A stretch of 64,000 bases of DNA, from NCBI GenBank assembly GCA_036557665.1, contig DATBHG010000057.1, positions 1 to 64,000 on the forward strand, given 5' to 3'. The notes beneath the pieces were generated by a model, which saw only the letters and a program-made list of their open reading frames with translations, had not been told where the DNA came from and did not search any database. Made by a program: the position numbers and the translations under genes. Below, in pieces: positions 51,523 through 59,597 of the stretch (its first letter is position 1; every line of letters starts with the position of its first letter). Source of the stretch: VAZQ01 sp036557665 (GTDB lineage Bacteria; Pseudomonadota; Alphaproteobacteria; Rhizobiales; Xanthobacteraceae).

Positions 51523-53364
51523 ATGGAGCTGCTTGTTGCCCAGCTTCTCAATGGGCTGGTCTACGGCGTCCTCCTGTTCCTCATGGCCGCGGGGCTCTCG
51601 CTGGTCTTCGGGCTGATGAACGTGGTCAGCCTCGCGCACGGCTCCTTCTTCATGCTGGGCGCCTTCCTCGGCTTCTCGATCGTCCAGCTCACCGGCAGCT
51701 TCTGGCTCGCGATGCTGCTCGCACCCGTGCCCGTCGTCGTGCTCGGCGTGGCGATGGAGCTTCTGTTCCTGCGTCCGCTCTATAGCCGCGGCCACATGGA
51801 CCAGGTGCTGCTCACCTTCGGGTTCACCTTCGTGCTCTACGATCTGGTGCAGACACTTTGGGGCCGGGTCGTGCTGCGCCTGCAGGCGCCGGAGGCGCTG
51901 CAAGGCACTGTCCAGATCGGCCTCGGCGTGTTCTCCGCCTACCGTCTGTTCCTGATCGCCCTGGGATTGGCCACAGCGCTGTTGCTGTGGCTTGTCCTCG
52001 AGCGCAGCCGCATCGGCGCCATGGTCCGCGCCGGCGTCGACAATGCGGCGATGGCCGCGGGCCTCGGCGGCAACATCCCGGCCTTGTTCACCGGCATTTT
52101 CGGATTTGGCGTGGCTCTCGCGGCGCTGGGCGGCGTCGCCGCGGGCCCCGTGCTGGGCCTCTACCCCGGCATGGACACCGAAATCCTGATCCCGGCCTTC
52201 ATCGTCATCGTCATCGGCGGGATGGGCAGTCTGCGTGGCGCGTTCGCCGGCAGTCTCGTGATCGGCATCGCCGACACTTTCGGCAAGGCCTATTTCCAGA
52301 GCATCGCGCAGTTTCTGATCTATCTGGCAATGGTCGTCGTGCTGCTGGTTCGGCCGCAAGGCCTGTTCGGCATCAAATATTCCGACGTTACGGTTGCGCC
52401 CGCCGTAACCACGACCAGCATGCCGGCCACGGTGCGCACGCGCGCTGCGGCTCTGATCGCGCTGATCGCTCTCGTCGCGCTGCCGTTTGCGCTCGGCGAC
52501 TACGCACGCGCGCTCATCTCCGAGATCTTCATCTTCGCCATATTTGCAATGAGCCTCGATCTTCTGCTCGGCTTCACCGGGCTGATGTCCCTCGGCCATG
52601 CCGGCTTTTTCGGCCTGGGTGCATATTCGGTTGCCGTGCTCGGGGCGCAGATCGGCCTCAACGCCTGGCTCGGGCTGCTCGCCGGCATCGCCATCGCGGG
52701 AGCCGGCGCGGCACTGATTGGATTTTTCTGCGTGCGCACCGGGGGCATCCCGTTTCTGATGCTCACGCTCGCCTTCTCGCAGCTTTTGTTCTCGGTGGCG
52801 CTCAAATGGCGCGACGTCACCGGCGGGTCGGACGGCCTGGCCATCGCCGACAAGCCGAGCTTCCTCGGCCTCGATCTGTCGAGCTCGCTGCCGATGTATT
52901 TCATGACGCTCGCGTTCCTCGTGCTCGCTTATTGGGGCTTGCGGCGGCTGCTCAATGCGCCGCTCGGCCATGCTTTTGTCGGCATCCGCGAGAACGAGAC
53001 CCGGATGCAGGCGATCGGTTATGCAACCCGTGCCTACAAGCTCCTTTCTTTTACCATCGCCGGAGCCGTCGCGGGGCTCGCCGGCGGGATTTATGCAATC
53101 TTCAACGGCTTCATCTCCTCCGACGCCCTCTACTGGACCGCATCCGGCGATATCCTGATCATGACCATGCTCGGTGGCGCCGGCACGTTGATCGGACCGG
53201 CGCTCGGCGCCGCCGCCTTCCTGCTGATGAAGAACGTCGTGAGCTCCTACAGCGAGCACTGGCTCGCCATCATCGGCCTCACCTTCGTCCTCTGTGTGAT
53301 GTTCTTTCCCGGCGGCCTGTGGGGCATGCTGCAACGACTGCGACGGACGCCGGCTGGGCCATGA
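51523..53364 (+). CDS. fused LivH-LivM permease of a branched-chain-type ABC importer
   Basis: The 613-residue protein joins two permease domains usually encoded separately. Residues 1 to about 290 are LivH-like (LLNGLVYGVLLFLMAAGLSLVFGLMNVVSLAHGSFFMLGA, and IVIGGMGSLRGAFAGSLVIG). After a short linker (about 291-310), residues to the end are LivM-like (MSLDLLLGFTGLMSLGHAGFFGLGAYSV, FVGIRENETRMQAIGYATRAYKLL, GGAGTLIGPALGA). Both EAA-like coupling segments are recognisable. It starts 24 bases after the receptor gene and overlaps the LivG-like gene by 4 bases. Confidence 0.93.
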   Translation: MELLVAQLLNGLVYGVLLFLMAAGLSLVFGLMNVVSLAHGSFFMLGAFLGFSIVQLTGSFWLAMLLAPVPVVVLGVAMELLFLRPLYSRGHMDQVLLTFGFTFVLYDLVQTLWGRVVLRLQAPEALQGTVQIGLGVFSAYRLFLIALGLATALLLWLVLERSRIGAMVRAGVDNAAMAAGLGGNIPALFTGIFGFGVALAALGGVAAGPVLGLYPGMDTEILIPAFIVIVIGGMGSLRGAFAGSLVIGIADTFGKAYFQSIAQFLIYLAMVVVLLVRPQGLFGIKYSDVTVAPAVTTTSMPATVRTRAAALIALIALVALPFALGDYARALISEIFIFAIFAMSLDLLLGFTGLMSLGHAGFFGLGAYSVAVLGAQIGLNAWLGLLAGIAIAGAGAALIGFFCVRTGGIPFLMLTLAFSQLLFSVALKWRDVTGGSDGLAIADKPSFLGLDLSSSLPMYFMTLAFLVLAYWGLRRLLNAPLGHAFVGIRENETRMQAIGYATRAYKLLSFTIAGAVAGLAGGIYAIFNGFISSDALYWTASGDILIMTMLGGAGTLIGPALGAAAFLLMKNVVSSYSEHWLAIIGLTFVLCVMFFPGGLWGMLQRLRRTPAGP

Positions 53365-54104
53365 ATGTCCTTCGCATCGAGCATCTGTACAAGGCGTTCG
53401 GCAGCCTGGTCGTCACTGACGATTTCAATCTCGCCCTGGCCGGCGGCGAGCGCCATGTGATCATCGGACCCAACGGCGCGGGCAAGACCAGCCTGATCAA
53501 CCAGATCGGCGGTCAGCTGCGCCCCGGCTCCGGCCGTATCTTTGTGAAAGATCGCGAGGTCACCGGCTCCTCGCCCAATCAGATCAGCCGCATGGGGGTG
53601 GCGCGCACGTTCCAGCGCAACAACGTGTTCCAGAACCTCAGCGTGATCGAGAATTTGCGCCTTGCGCTCGAGGTACGAGTTGGCAACCCGCTCGATTTTT
53701 TCAGTGCCGTGGGCTGCAATGCAAGCCTGCTGACGCGCGCGGCAGAGTTGATGGCGCAGGTGCATCTCGAAGGAGACGGCACGCGAATCGCGCGCAACCT
53801 GTCCTACGGCGAGCAACGGCAGCTTGAAATCGCCATCGCGCTCGCCGGCGAGCCCGAGTTGCTGCTGCTCGATGAGCCTACCTCCGGCATGTCGCCGGCC
53901 GAGACGGCGCGGATGATCGGCCTCATCGGCTCGCTTCCGCGCACGCTTACCGTCCTGATGATCGAGCACGACATGCAGGTGGTGTTCTCCGTCGCCGATC
54001 GCATCACCGTGCTCTATTACGGGCAGCTCCTGGCGAGCGGCACGCCCGCGGAGATCCGGGCGAATGCGCGCGTGCGCGAGGTCTATCTCGGCATGGTGCA
54101 CTGA
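53361..54104 (+). CDS. LivG-like ABC transporter ATP-binding protein
   Basis: The 247-residue ATPase has Walker A GPNGAGKTS, the LivG-specific TFQRNNVFQNLSVIENLRLAL stretch, the ABC signature LSYGEQRQLEIAIALA and Walker B LLLLDEPTSGMSP, with the switch His in VLMIEHDMQVVF. It starts at ATG 53361, overlapping the permease by 4 bases. A much longer open frame in the same phase upstream is a shadow of the permease gene. Its stop overlaps the LivF-like start (TGATG). Confidence 0.94.
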   Translation: MNVLRIEHLYKAFGSLVVTDDFNLALAGGERHVIIGPNGAGKTSLINQIGGQLRPGSGRIFVKDREVTGSSPNQISRMGVARTFQRNNVFQNLSVIENLRLALEVRVGNPLDFFSAVGCNASLLTRAAELMAQVHLEGDGTRIARNLSYGEQRQLEIAIALAGEPELLLLDEPTSGMSPAETARMIGLIGSLPRTLTVLMIEHDMQVVFSVADRITVLYYGQLLASGTPAEIRANARVREVYLGMVH

Positions 54105-54799
54105 TGCTCGAGCTGGAGAACGTCAACGCCTATTACGGCGACAGCCACATCCTGCACGGGGTATCGCTCGCGGTGCGGGACGGCGAGGTGGTCTGCCTGT
54201 TGGGGCGCAACGGCGCGGGCAAGACCACGACCATCCTGACCGTGATGGGCTACCTGCACCCGCGGCCCGGCTGCATCCGCTACAACGGTCGCGACATCGC
54301 CGCCCTGCCGCCGCACGCCGTCGCGCGGCTCGGCTTCGGCCTCGTGCCGCAGGAGCGCGGCATCTTCCCGAGCCTCACCGTGGGCGAGAACCTGACAACC
54401 TTCGCCCGCGGCGGCAGCAGCAGCTACTGGACCTTGCCGCGGATATTCGAGCTGTTCCCGCAGCTGCAGGCCCGCGAGCGCAACCTGGGCTTTCAGCTCT
54501 CCGGCGGCGAGCAGCAGATGCTGTCGATCGCGCGCGCGTTGATGCTCAACCCTACCGTCCTTCTTCTCGACGAGCCCTCCGAGGGGCTGGCGCCGATGAT
54601 CGTGGCGGAGATCGTCAGGGTGCTCGCGCGACTGAAACAGGAGGGGCTGGCCATTCTCCTGGTCGAGCAGAACCTGCCGACCGCCTTGACCGTCGGCGAT
54701 CGCCACCATGTCCTGAACAAGGGCGAGATCTGCTTCACCGGCTCCTCGGCGGAGCTGGAGCGTGATGAGGTCGTGCTGCGCACCTATCTCAGCTTGTAG
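54104..54799 (+). CDS. LivF-like ABC transporter ATP-binding protein
   Basis: The 231-residue ATPase shows Walker A GRNGAGKTTT, LVPQERGIFPSLTVGENL (LivF type), signature LSGGEQQMLSIARALM and Walker B VLLLDEPSEGLAP followed by ILLVEQNLPTAL. Together with the LivG-like protein it would power the fused LivHM permease. It starts in the stop codon of the preceding gene and is followed after about 95 bases by the hydrolase gene. Confidence 0.94.
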   Translation: MLELENVNAYYGDSHILHGVSLAVRDGEVVCLLGRNGAGKTTTILTVMGYLHPRPGCIRYNGRDIAALPPHAVARLGFGLVPQERGIFPSLTVGENLTTFARGGSSSYWTLPRIFELFPQLQARERNLGFQLSGGEQQMLSIARALMLNPTVLLLDEPSEGLAPMIVAEIVRVLARLKQEGLAILLVEQNLPTALTVGDRHHVLNKGEICFTGSSAELERDEVVLRTYLSL

Positions 54800-54895
54800 G
54801 TGCTTCCATGCCATGGACGGCGTTCCCTCAATCGCTTGTGTATGTCACCTTCGTGTCATGAGGGCGTGCCGCATCGGGTTCCGGGGAGTACGCGC

Positions 54896-55669
54896 GTGCC
54901 GGCTACAAAATTGAAGCTCGCCGACGTCGAGATCGAGCTGTTCGAGGCCGGTCGAGGACGCCCGCTCCTGTTCCTGCACGGCGGCAGCGGCTTTTCCCCG
55001 GAGCAGCCCTTCGTTCCTCTCCTGTCGAAGAGCCGTCGCCTGATAGTGCCGTCGCATCCGGGGTTCGGGAGCTCGGGCCTGCCGGACTGGCTCGACAGCA
55101 TCGACGACATTGCGCATCTCTATCTTGAATTGCTGGACAAGGTTGCAGGCGACGCCATCGACCTCGTCGGCTGCTCGATTGGCGGCTGGATTGCCGCCGA
55201 GATGGCGACCAAGGTGCCGCAACGCATTCGCCGCCTGATCATGGTCGGCCCGGTCGGGATCAAGGTCGGGCCTGCCGACAAGCTCGACATTCCCGATATC
55301 TTCGCCATGCCGCAGGCCGACGCTCAGAAACTGATCTTTCACGACCCCGCCAGGATGGCGCCCGACCCGGCCAAGATGTCGGACGAGCAATTGGCTGCCA
55401 TGTTTCGCGCCCGCGAGACGCTGGCGCTGCTGGTGTGGGAGCCGTGGATGCACAATCCAAAGCTCAAGCACCGCCTGCACCGGGCCGCGATGCCGGCCCT
55501 GTTCATCCGCGGCGAGAGCGACGGGCTCGTTTCCGCGGATTATCTCGACGCTTATGCGCGCCTCTTCCCCGACGCGAGAACGTCGAGCATCCCCGCCGCG
55601 GGTCATGCGCCGCATCTGGAGCAGCCCGACGCCTTTGCGTCTGCGGCCCTCGACTTCCTCGGAGAGTGA
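54896..55669 (+). CDS. alpha/beta hydrolase
   Basis: The 257-residue alpha/beta-fold hydrolase starts at GTG 54896, with GGGGAG seven bases upstream. The frame is open back to 54800 but without conserved sequence. LLFLHGGSG at about 24-32 forms the oxyanion region, Ser94 in VGCSIGGW is the nucleophile, Asp in RGESDGLVS and His in AGHAPHLEQP complete the triad. It lies between the importer ATPase genes and the LLM oxidoreductase, so it probably cleaves an ester, amide or C-C bond in the imported compound's breakdown. Confidence 0.9.
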   Translation: MPATKLKLADVEIELFEAGRGRPLLFLHGGSGFSPEQPFVPLLSKSRRLIVPSHPGFGSSGLPDWLDSIDDIAHLYLELLDKVAGDAIDLVGCSIGGWIAAEMATKVPQRIRRLIMVGPVGIKVGPADKLDIPDIFAMPQADAQKLIFHDPARMAPDPAKMSDEQLAAMFRARETLALLVWEPWMHNPKLKHRLHRAAMPALFIRGESDGLVSADYLDAYARLFPDARTSSIPAAGHAPHLEQPDAFASAALDFLGE

Positions 55670-55670
55670 C

Positions 55671-56867
55671 ATGAGAGCGTGGCATTTCAGCGAGAACGCC
55701 TATCCGTTCCTGCCGCCCGCCGAGGCCTATCCGTCCATCCGCGTGTCGTTGCCGAGCCGGCTCTACGATCCCATCAAGGGCGCCGCCCTCTATGACCGGT
55801 TCATCGACGAATGGCTGATCGCCGAGGACGAGGGCATCGAGATCATGCTCAACGAGCATCATCAGACCGCGACCTGCGTCGATCCCGCCGCCCCGCTCAT
55901 GCTCGCCGCGTTGGCGCGCCTCTCCAGGAAGGCGCGCCTCCTCATTCTCGGCAATCCCATCGCCAACCGCCGCCAGCCCGTGCGCGTGGCCGAGGAGATG
56001 GCGATGGTGGATGTGCTCTCGCATGGCCGCCTCGAAGCCGGCTTCGTGCGCGGCGTGCCTTACGAGGTGCTGCCCGCCAACAGCAATCCGGTGCGCATGA
56101 ACGAGCGCCATTGGGAGGCGCTCGACCTCATCGTCAAATGCTGGACCCACCACGACGGCCCGTTCAGCCACGAGGGCCGGTTCTTTCATCACCGCGCCAT
56201 CAATATCTGGCCGCGCCCGATCCAGCAGCCGCATCCGCCCATTTGGGTGAGCACGACCAGCCCCGGCGGCGCCGCCCGGGTCGGCGCGCACGGCTACATC
56301 CAGGCGACCTTCCTCACCGGCTTCGACCTCACCAGGCGCATCTATGAAGCCTACCGGCGCGGCTGGCGCGAAGCCGGTCGCGGCCGCGATGTGCCGATCG
56401 ACCGCCTCGCCTATGCGGCGCTGGTCTATGTCGGCGACAATGCAGCGCGGGCGCGGGCCGGCGCGGAAAAGCTTCTGTGGTACATCACCGCCAACAAGGT
56501 GCCGCCGCACTTCGCCAATCCGCCCGGCTACGTGCCTGTCGCGATGAACATCGCGCTTACCCGCGGCGCGCACAACGTGGTCAGCCCCCATGGCACCAGG
56601 CAAAGCACCGTGGACGGTGCGATCGAGGCCGGTACCATGTTCGCCGGCACGCCGGACCAGGTGCTCCAGCAGCTCAAGAAACACTGGGATCATGTCGGCG
56701 GCTACGGGCAGCTCCTGATCATGGGTCAGGCCGGATTTCTCGACCATGACGACACCGTCCTCGGGATCCGCATGTTCGCTCGGGAAGTGTATCCGCGCCT
56801 CAAGGAGCTTTATCCCGATACCTTGATCTCCGGGCACGCAACGCCGGCCGACGCCGCCGCCGGCTGA
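55671..56867 (+). CDS. luciferase-like (LLM class) flavin-dependent oxidoreductase
   Basis: The 398-residue TIM-barrel protein begins RAWHFSENAYPFLP and has MLNEHHQTATCVDPAAPLMLAALARLS near residue 60, VAEEMAMVDVLSHGRLEAGFVRGVPYE near 105 and PPIWVSTTSPGGAARVGAHGY near 190. It is a flavin monooxygenase-like enzyme of the bacterial luciferase family, only distantly similar to the one at 49118. ATG 55671 lies one base after the hydrolase stop; in-frame sequence upstream is hydrolase shadow. The pair could oxidise the substrate brought in by the ABC importer. Confidence 0.92.
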   Translation: MRAWHFSENAYPFLPPAEAYPSIRVSLPSRLYDPIKGAALYDRFIDEWLIAEDEGIEIMLNEHHQTATCVDPAAPLMLAALARLSRKARLLILGNPIANRRQPVRVAEEMAMVDVLSHGRLEAGFVRGVPYEVLPANSNPVRMNERHWEALDLIVKCWTHHDGPFSHEGRFFHHRAINIWPRPIQQPHPPIWVSTTSPGGAARVGAHGYIQATFLTGFDLTRRIYEAYRRGWREAGRGRDVPIDRLAYAALVYVGDNAARARAGAEKLLWYITANKVPPHFANPPGYVPVAMNIALTRGAHNVVSPHGTRQSTVDGAIEAGTMFAGTPDQVLQQLKKHWDHVGGYGQLLIMGQAGFLDHDDTVLGIRMFAREVYPRLKELYPDTLISGHATPADAAAG

Positions 56868-56916
56868 ACATATTCTCCGCTTAGGCTGGACCGCTGTTAT
56901 CGGCGCCAGCAGCAGC

Positions 56917-58215
56917 ATGATCGATCAGCCCAGCCGCCGCGATGTTGTGAAAAGGACCGCGAGGCTCGCGGCGCTCAGCGCGCTGGGCGCGGTCCGCGCG
57001 CCGATCGCCCGCGCCAAAGCGCCACCCCCGCCGGTCGGCAGTTTTTCCCAGATCGACACGATGCTCCGCGCAGCGACGCGTGCGGGGGAGCTGCCGGGGG
57101 TCGTGGCACTCGCGGCAACGGAGCATGACATCGTCTATGAGGGCGTTTTCGGCGCCCGGCGGCTGCACGAAGGGCCGCTCATGACGCGGGATACGGTTTT
57201 CCGTATTGCCTCCATGGTCAAGCTGATCACGTCGGTCGCCGCTCTGCAGCTCGTCGAGCAGGGCAAGCTTTCGCTCGACGCTCCCGTCCCCGATATCGAT
57301 CCCGCTCTCGGCTCGCCGCAGGTGCTCGACGGATTCGATCCCAAAGGAGCTCCGCAGTTGCGGCCGGCGAAGCGGCCGATATCCCTGCGCCACCTGCTGA
57401 CCCACACGTCCGGCTTGAGCTACCGGCTGTGGGACGCCAAGGCCGCCCGCTACGCGAAATCCATTGACCGGTTGCCCGCTGCGGAAAGAAGCCACGCCCC
57501 GCACACGCCGCTCATGTTCGATCCCGGCGAGCGCTGGCAGTATGGTCCCAGCATCGACTGGGTCGGCCGCATCGTGGAATCGGTCAGCGGCGAGCGGCTG
57601 GATGTTTATTTTCGCAACCGCATCCTCGATCCGCTGGGGATGAACGACACCGGCTTCCTCCTCTCTGCGGAACAACGCGCACGCGAGGCAAGCATGCATA
57701 AGCGCGGGCCGATCGGCACGCTGGCGCCGCAACCCGTCGAGCAGCAGGCCGCCGACCGCAAAACCTTCTCCGGCGGGGGCGGGATTTATTCCAGCGCACC
57801 GGATTATCTGAGCCTGGTCCGCATGCTGCTGCGGGGCGGATCGCTTGACGGCGTGCGCATACTGCGCCCCGAGACCGTCGCGCTCATGGACCGCAACCAG
57901 ATCGGCGCCATCGAAGCCGGCGTCCTGAAAACGACCGCGCCGGCGCTCTCCAACGATGTCGATTTCTTTCCCGGCGTGTCGCTCAAATGGGGCCTCGGTC
58001 ACATGATCAACATGCAGCCCATTCCCCAGGGCCGCAGCGCCGGCAGCCTGACCTGGGCCGGGCTGTTGAACACCTATTACTGGATCGATCCTGCAAGACG
58101 CGTCGCCGCCGTTTTCATGACCCAGGTCCTGCCGTTTGCGGACACGCGGGCCTTGCGCATCTACCGTCAATTCGAACGCGGTATCTACGCAGCGCTCAGG
58201 AGCGGCGCGGGTTAG
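56917..58215 (+). CDS. serine hydrolase of the beta-lactamase / class C esterase family
   Basis: The 432-residue protein has a Tat-like N-terminal signal (SRRDVVKRTARLAALSALG). Its catalytic Ser99 lies in the SxxK motif SMVK (99-102). A YGPS Tyr motif near residue 208 and the loop SAGSLTWAGLLNTYYWIDP late in the protein complete the beta-lactamase/esterase pocket. Relatives hydrolyse esters (for example lovastatin esterase-like enzymes) rather than beta-lactams. It follows the LLM gene after 49 bases on the same strand and may belong to the catabolic unit. Confidence 0.9.
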   Translation: MIDQPSRRDVVKRTARLAALSALGAVRAPIARAKAPPPPVGSFSQIDTMLRAATRAGELPGVVALAATEHDIVYEGVFGARRLHEGPLMTRDTVFRIASMVKLITSVAALQLVEQGKLSLDAPVPDIDPALGSPQVLDGFDPKGAPQLRPAKRPISLRHLLTHTSGLSYRLWDAKAARYAKSIDRLPAAERSHAPHTPLMFDPGERWQYGPSIDWVGRIVESVSGERLDVYFRNRILDPLGMNDTGFLLSAEQRAREASMHKRGPIGTLAPQPVEQQAADRKTFSGGGGIYSSAPDYLSLVRMLLRGGSLDGVRILRPETVALMDRNQIGAIEAGVLKTTAPALSNDVDFFPGVSLKWGLGHMINMQPIPQGRSAGSLTWAGLLNTYYWIDPARRVAAVFMTQVLPFADTRALRIYRQFERGIYAALRSGAG

Positions 58216-58316
58216 CGCCAAGCCGGCCCCAGCCGGCTCGGGTGTAACCCGCCATCTTGCACGGGCTTGCGCTGTACTACGTACCCTGATTGATGATTTC
58301 TGCGTCCTGATCCCGG

Positions 58317-59318
58317 TCACGCCACCCCGGCACGCAGCAGGTCGTGGAAATGGATGATGCCGATGGGCTTGTCCGCTTCGGCCACGATCAGCGCCGTGAT
58401 CTTGGAAGAGTTGATGATCTCCAGCGCCTCGCTGGCGAGCTGGTCGGGCCGCACCGTCTTGGGCGAGGGAGTCATGACGTCCTCCACGCGCGCCTCGAGG
58501 AGGTCGGGCCGCATGTGGCGGCGCAGATCGCCGTCGGTGATGATCCCGGCGAGCTTTCCCTCTGCGTCGGTGATGCCGACGCAGCCGAAGCCCTTGCTCG
58601 ACATCTCCACCACGGCATCGGCCATCACCGTACCTGCGGGAACGAGCGGGATCCGCTCGCCGGAATGCATCAGGTTGGCGACGAATTTCAACATCGCCCC
58701 GAGCCGGCCGCCGGGATGCAGCTTGCGGAAGTCGAGCGCGGTGAAGCCGCGGCTTTCCAGCAGCGCGACCGCGAGCGCATCGCCGAGCGCCGCCTGCATC
58801 AGAGTGGAGGTGGTGGGCGCGAGGTTGTGCGGGCAGGCTTCCCGCGCGGTCGGCAACAGCAGCACCACGTCGGCGGCGCGCGCGAGCGTGCTCTCGGCGG
58901 CGGCGGTCACCGCGATCAGCGCGATGCGGAAGCGCCGCGAATAGTCGGTCAGATCCTTGAGCTCGGCCGTCTCCCCCGACCACGACAGCGCCATGATGAC
59001 GTCGTGTGGCGTGATTACGCCGAGGTCGCCGTGGCTGGCCTCGCTCGGATGGACGAAGAAAGCCGGCGTGCCGGTCGAGGCAAAGGTGGCGGCGATCTTG
59101 CGCCCGACATGCCCGGATTTGCCCATGCCGGTCACGATCAGGCGGCCTTGCGCGCCCGCGATCATCTCGACCGCGACAGCAAAATCGCGACCGATGCTAT
59201 CCTGGATTGCGCAGGCAAGCGTGTTCAGCCCGGCCGCCTCGAGCTCGAGCGTGCGCAGCGCCGAGGCGATCAGCTCGGGTGCCGGGGTTGCTCGTTGGAT
59301 CGGCAGCGGCTTTGCCAT
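58317..59318 (-). CDS. kdsD: KdsD/KpsF, D-arabinose-5-phosphate isomerase
   Basis: The enzyme converts ribulose 5-phosphate to arabinose 5-phosphate for Kdo synthesis (lipopolysaccharide or capsule). The 333-residue product has a SIS domain (GRLIVTGMGKSGHVGRKIAATFASTGTPAFFVHPSEASHGDLG) at about 40-180 and two CBS domains in the C-terminal half (VEMSSKGFGCVGITDAEGKLAGIITDGDLRRHM, and SEALEIINSSKITALIVAE). ATG 59318 is chosen; the frame upstream to 59387 is not conserved. It is divergent from the outer-membrane protein gene. Confidence 0.94.
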   Translation of the reverse strand: MAKPLPIQRATPAPELIASALRTLELEAAGLNTLACAIQDSIGRDFAVAVEMIAGAQGRLIVTGMGKSGHVGRKIAATFASTGTPAFFVHPSEASHGDLGVITPHDVIMALSWSGETAELKDLTDYSRRFRIALIAVTAAAESTLARAADVVLLLPTAREACPHNLAPTTSTLMQAALGDALAVALLESRGFTALDFRKLHPGGRLGAMLKFVANLMHSGERIPLVPAGTVMADAVVEMSSKGFGCVGITDAEGKLAGIITDGDLRRHMRPDLLEARVEDVMTPSPKTVRPDQLASEALEIINSSKITALIVAEADKPIGIIHFHDLLRAGVA

Positions 59319-59385
59319 CGCAGGGATCCCCTCCGGCCGCCACGAATAGCACGGAAAGGGCGCCCGCGGGAGAAGCCCCCTGAGC

Positions 59386-59408
59386 ACCTCCCCCTAAAAG
59401 GGGGACCT
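59386..59408. repeat. solo hairpin related to the cobG palindrome
   Basis: ACCTCCCCCTAAAAGGGGGACCT matches the end hairpin of the element inside cobG (ACCTCCCCC ... GGGGGAGGT) except for its loop and one arm base. It lies between the divergent kdsD and outer-membrane protein genes. Confidence 0.75.
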
Positions 59409-59597
59409 GTGTTTCGGCTCACGCGAGGCCCCCAAAGTCAACCGCTCGTTAACCATATCCATTCTAGTTTCGTTAACCAACGCATAGCGGCCCGGCGGCC
59501 GCCTGTCGGTCGTCGCTCGCGATGTAGCGCAAGGCATTGATGGCACGGGCGGGCTTCGGACGCGCGCAGACGCGAGCGGCGGGGAGACGCACGGGTC

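Noticed and set aside
51502..53334. 610-codon minus-strand frame opposite the fused LivHM permease
   Set aside because: The same reverse-of-membrane-protein composition is seen, and the plus-strand gene is certain.
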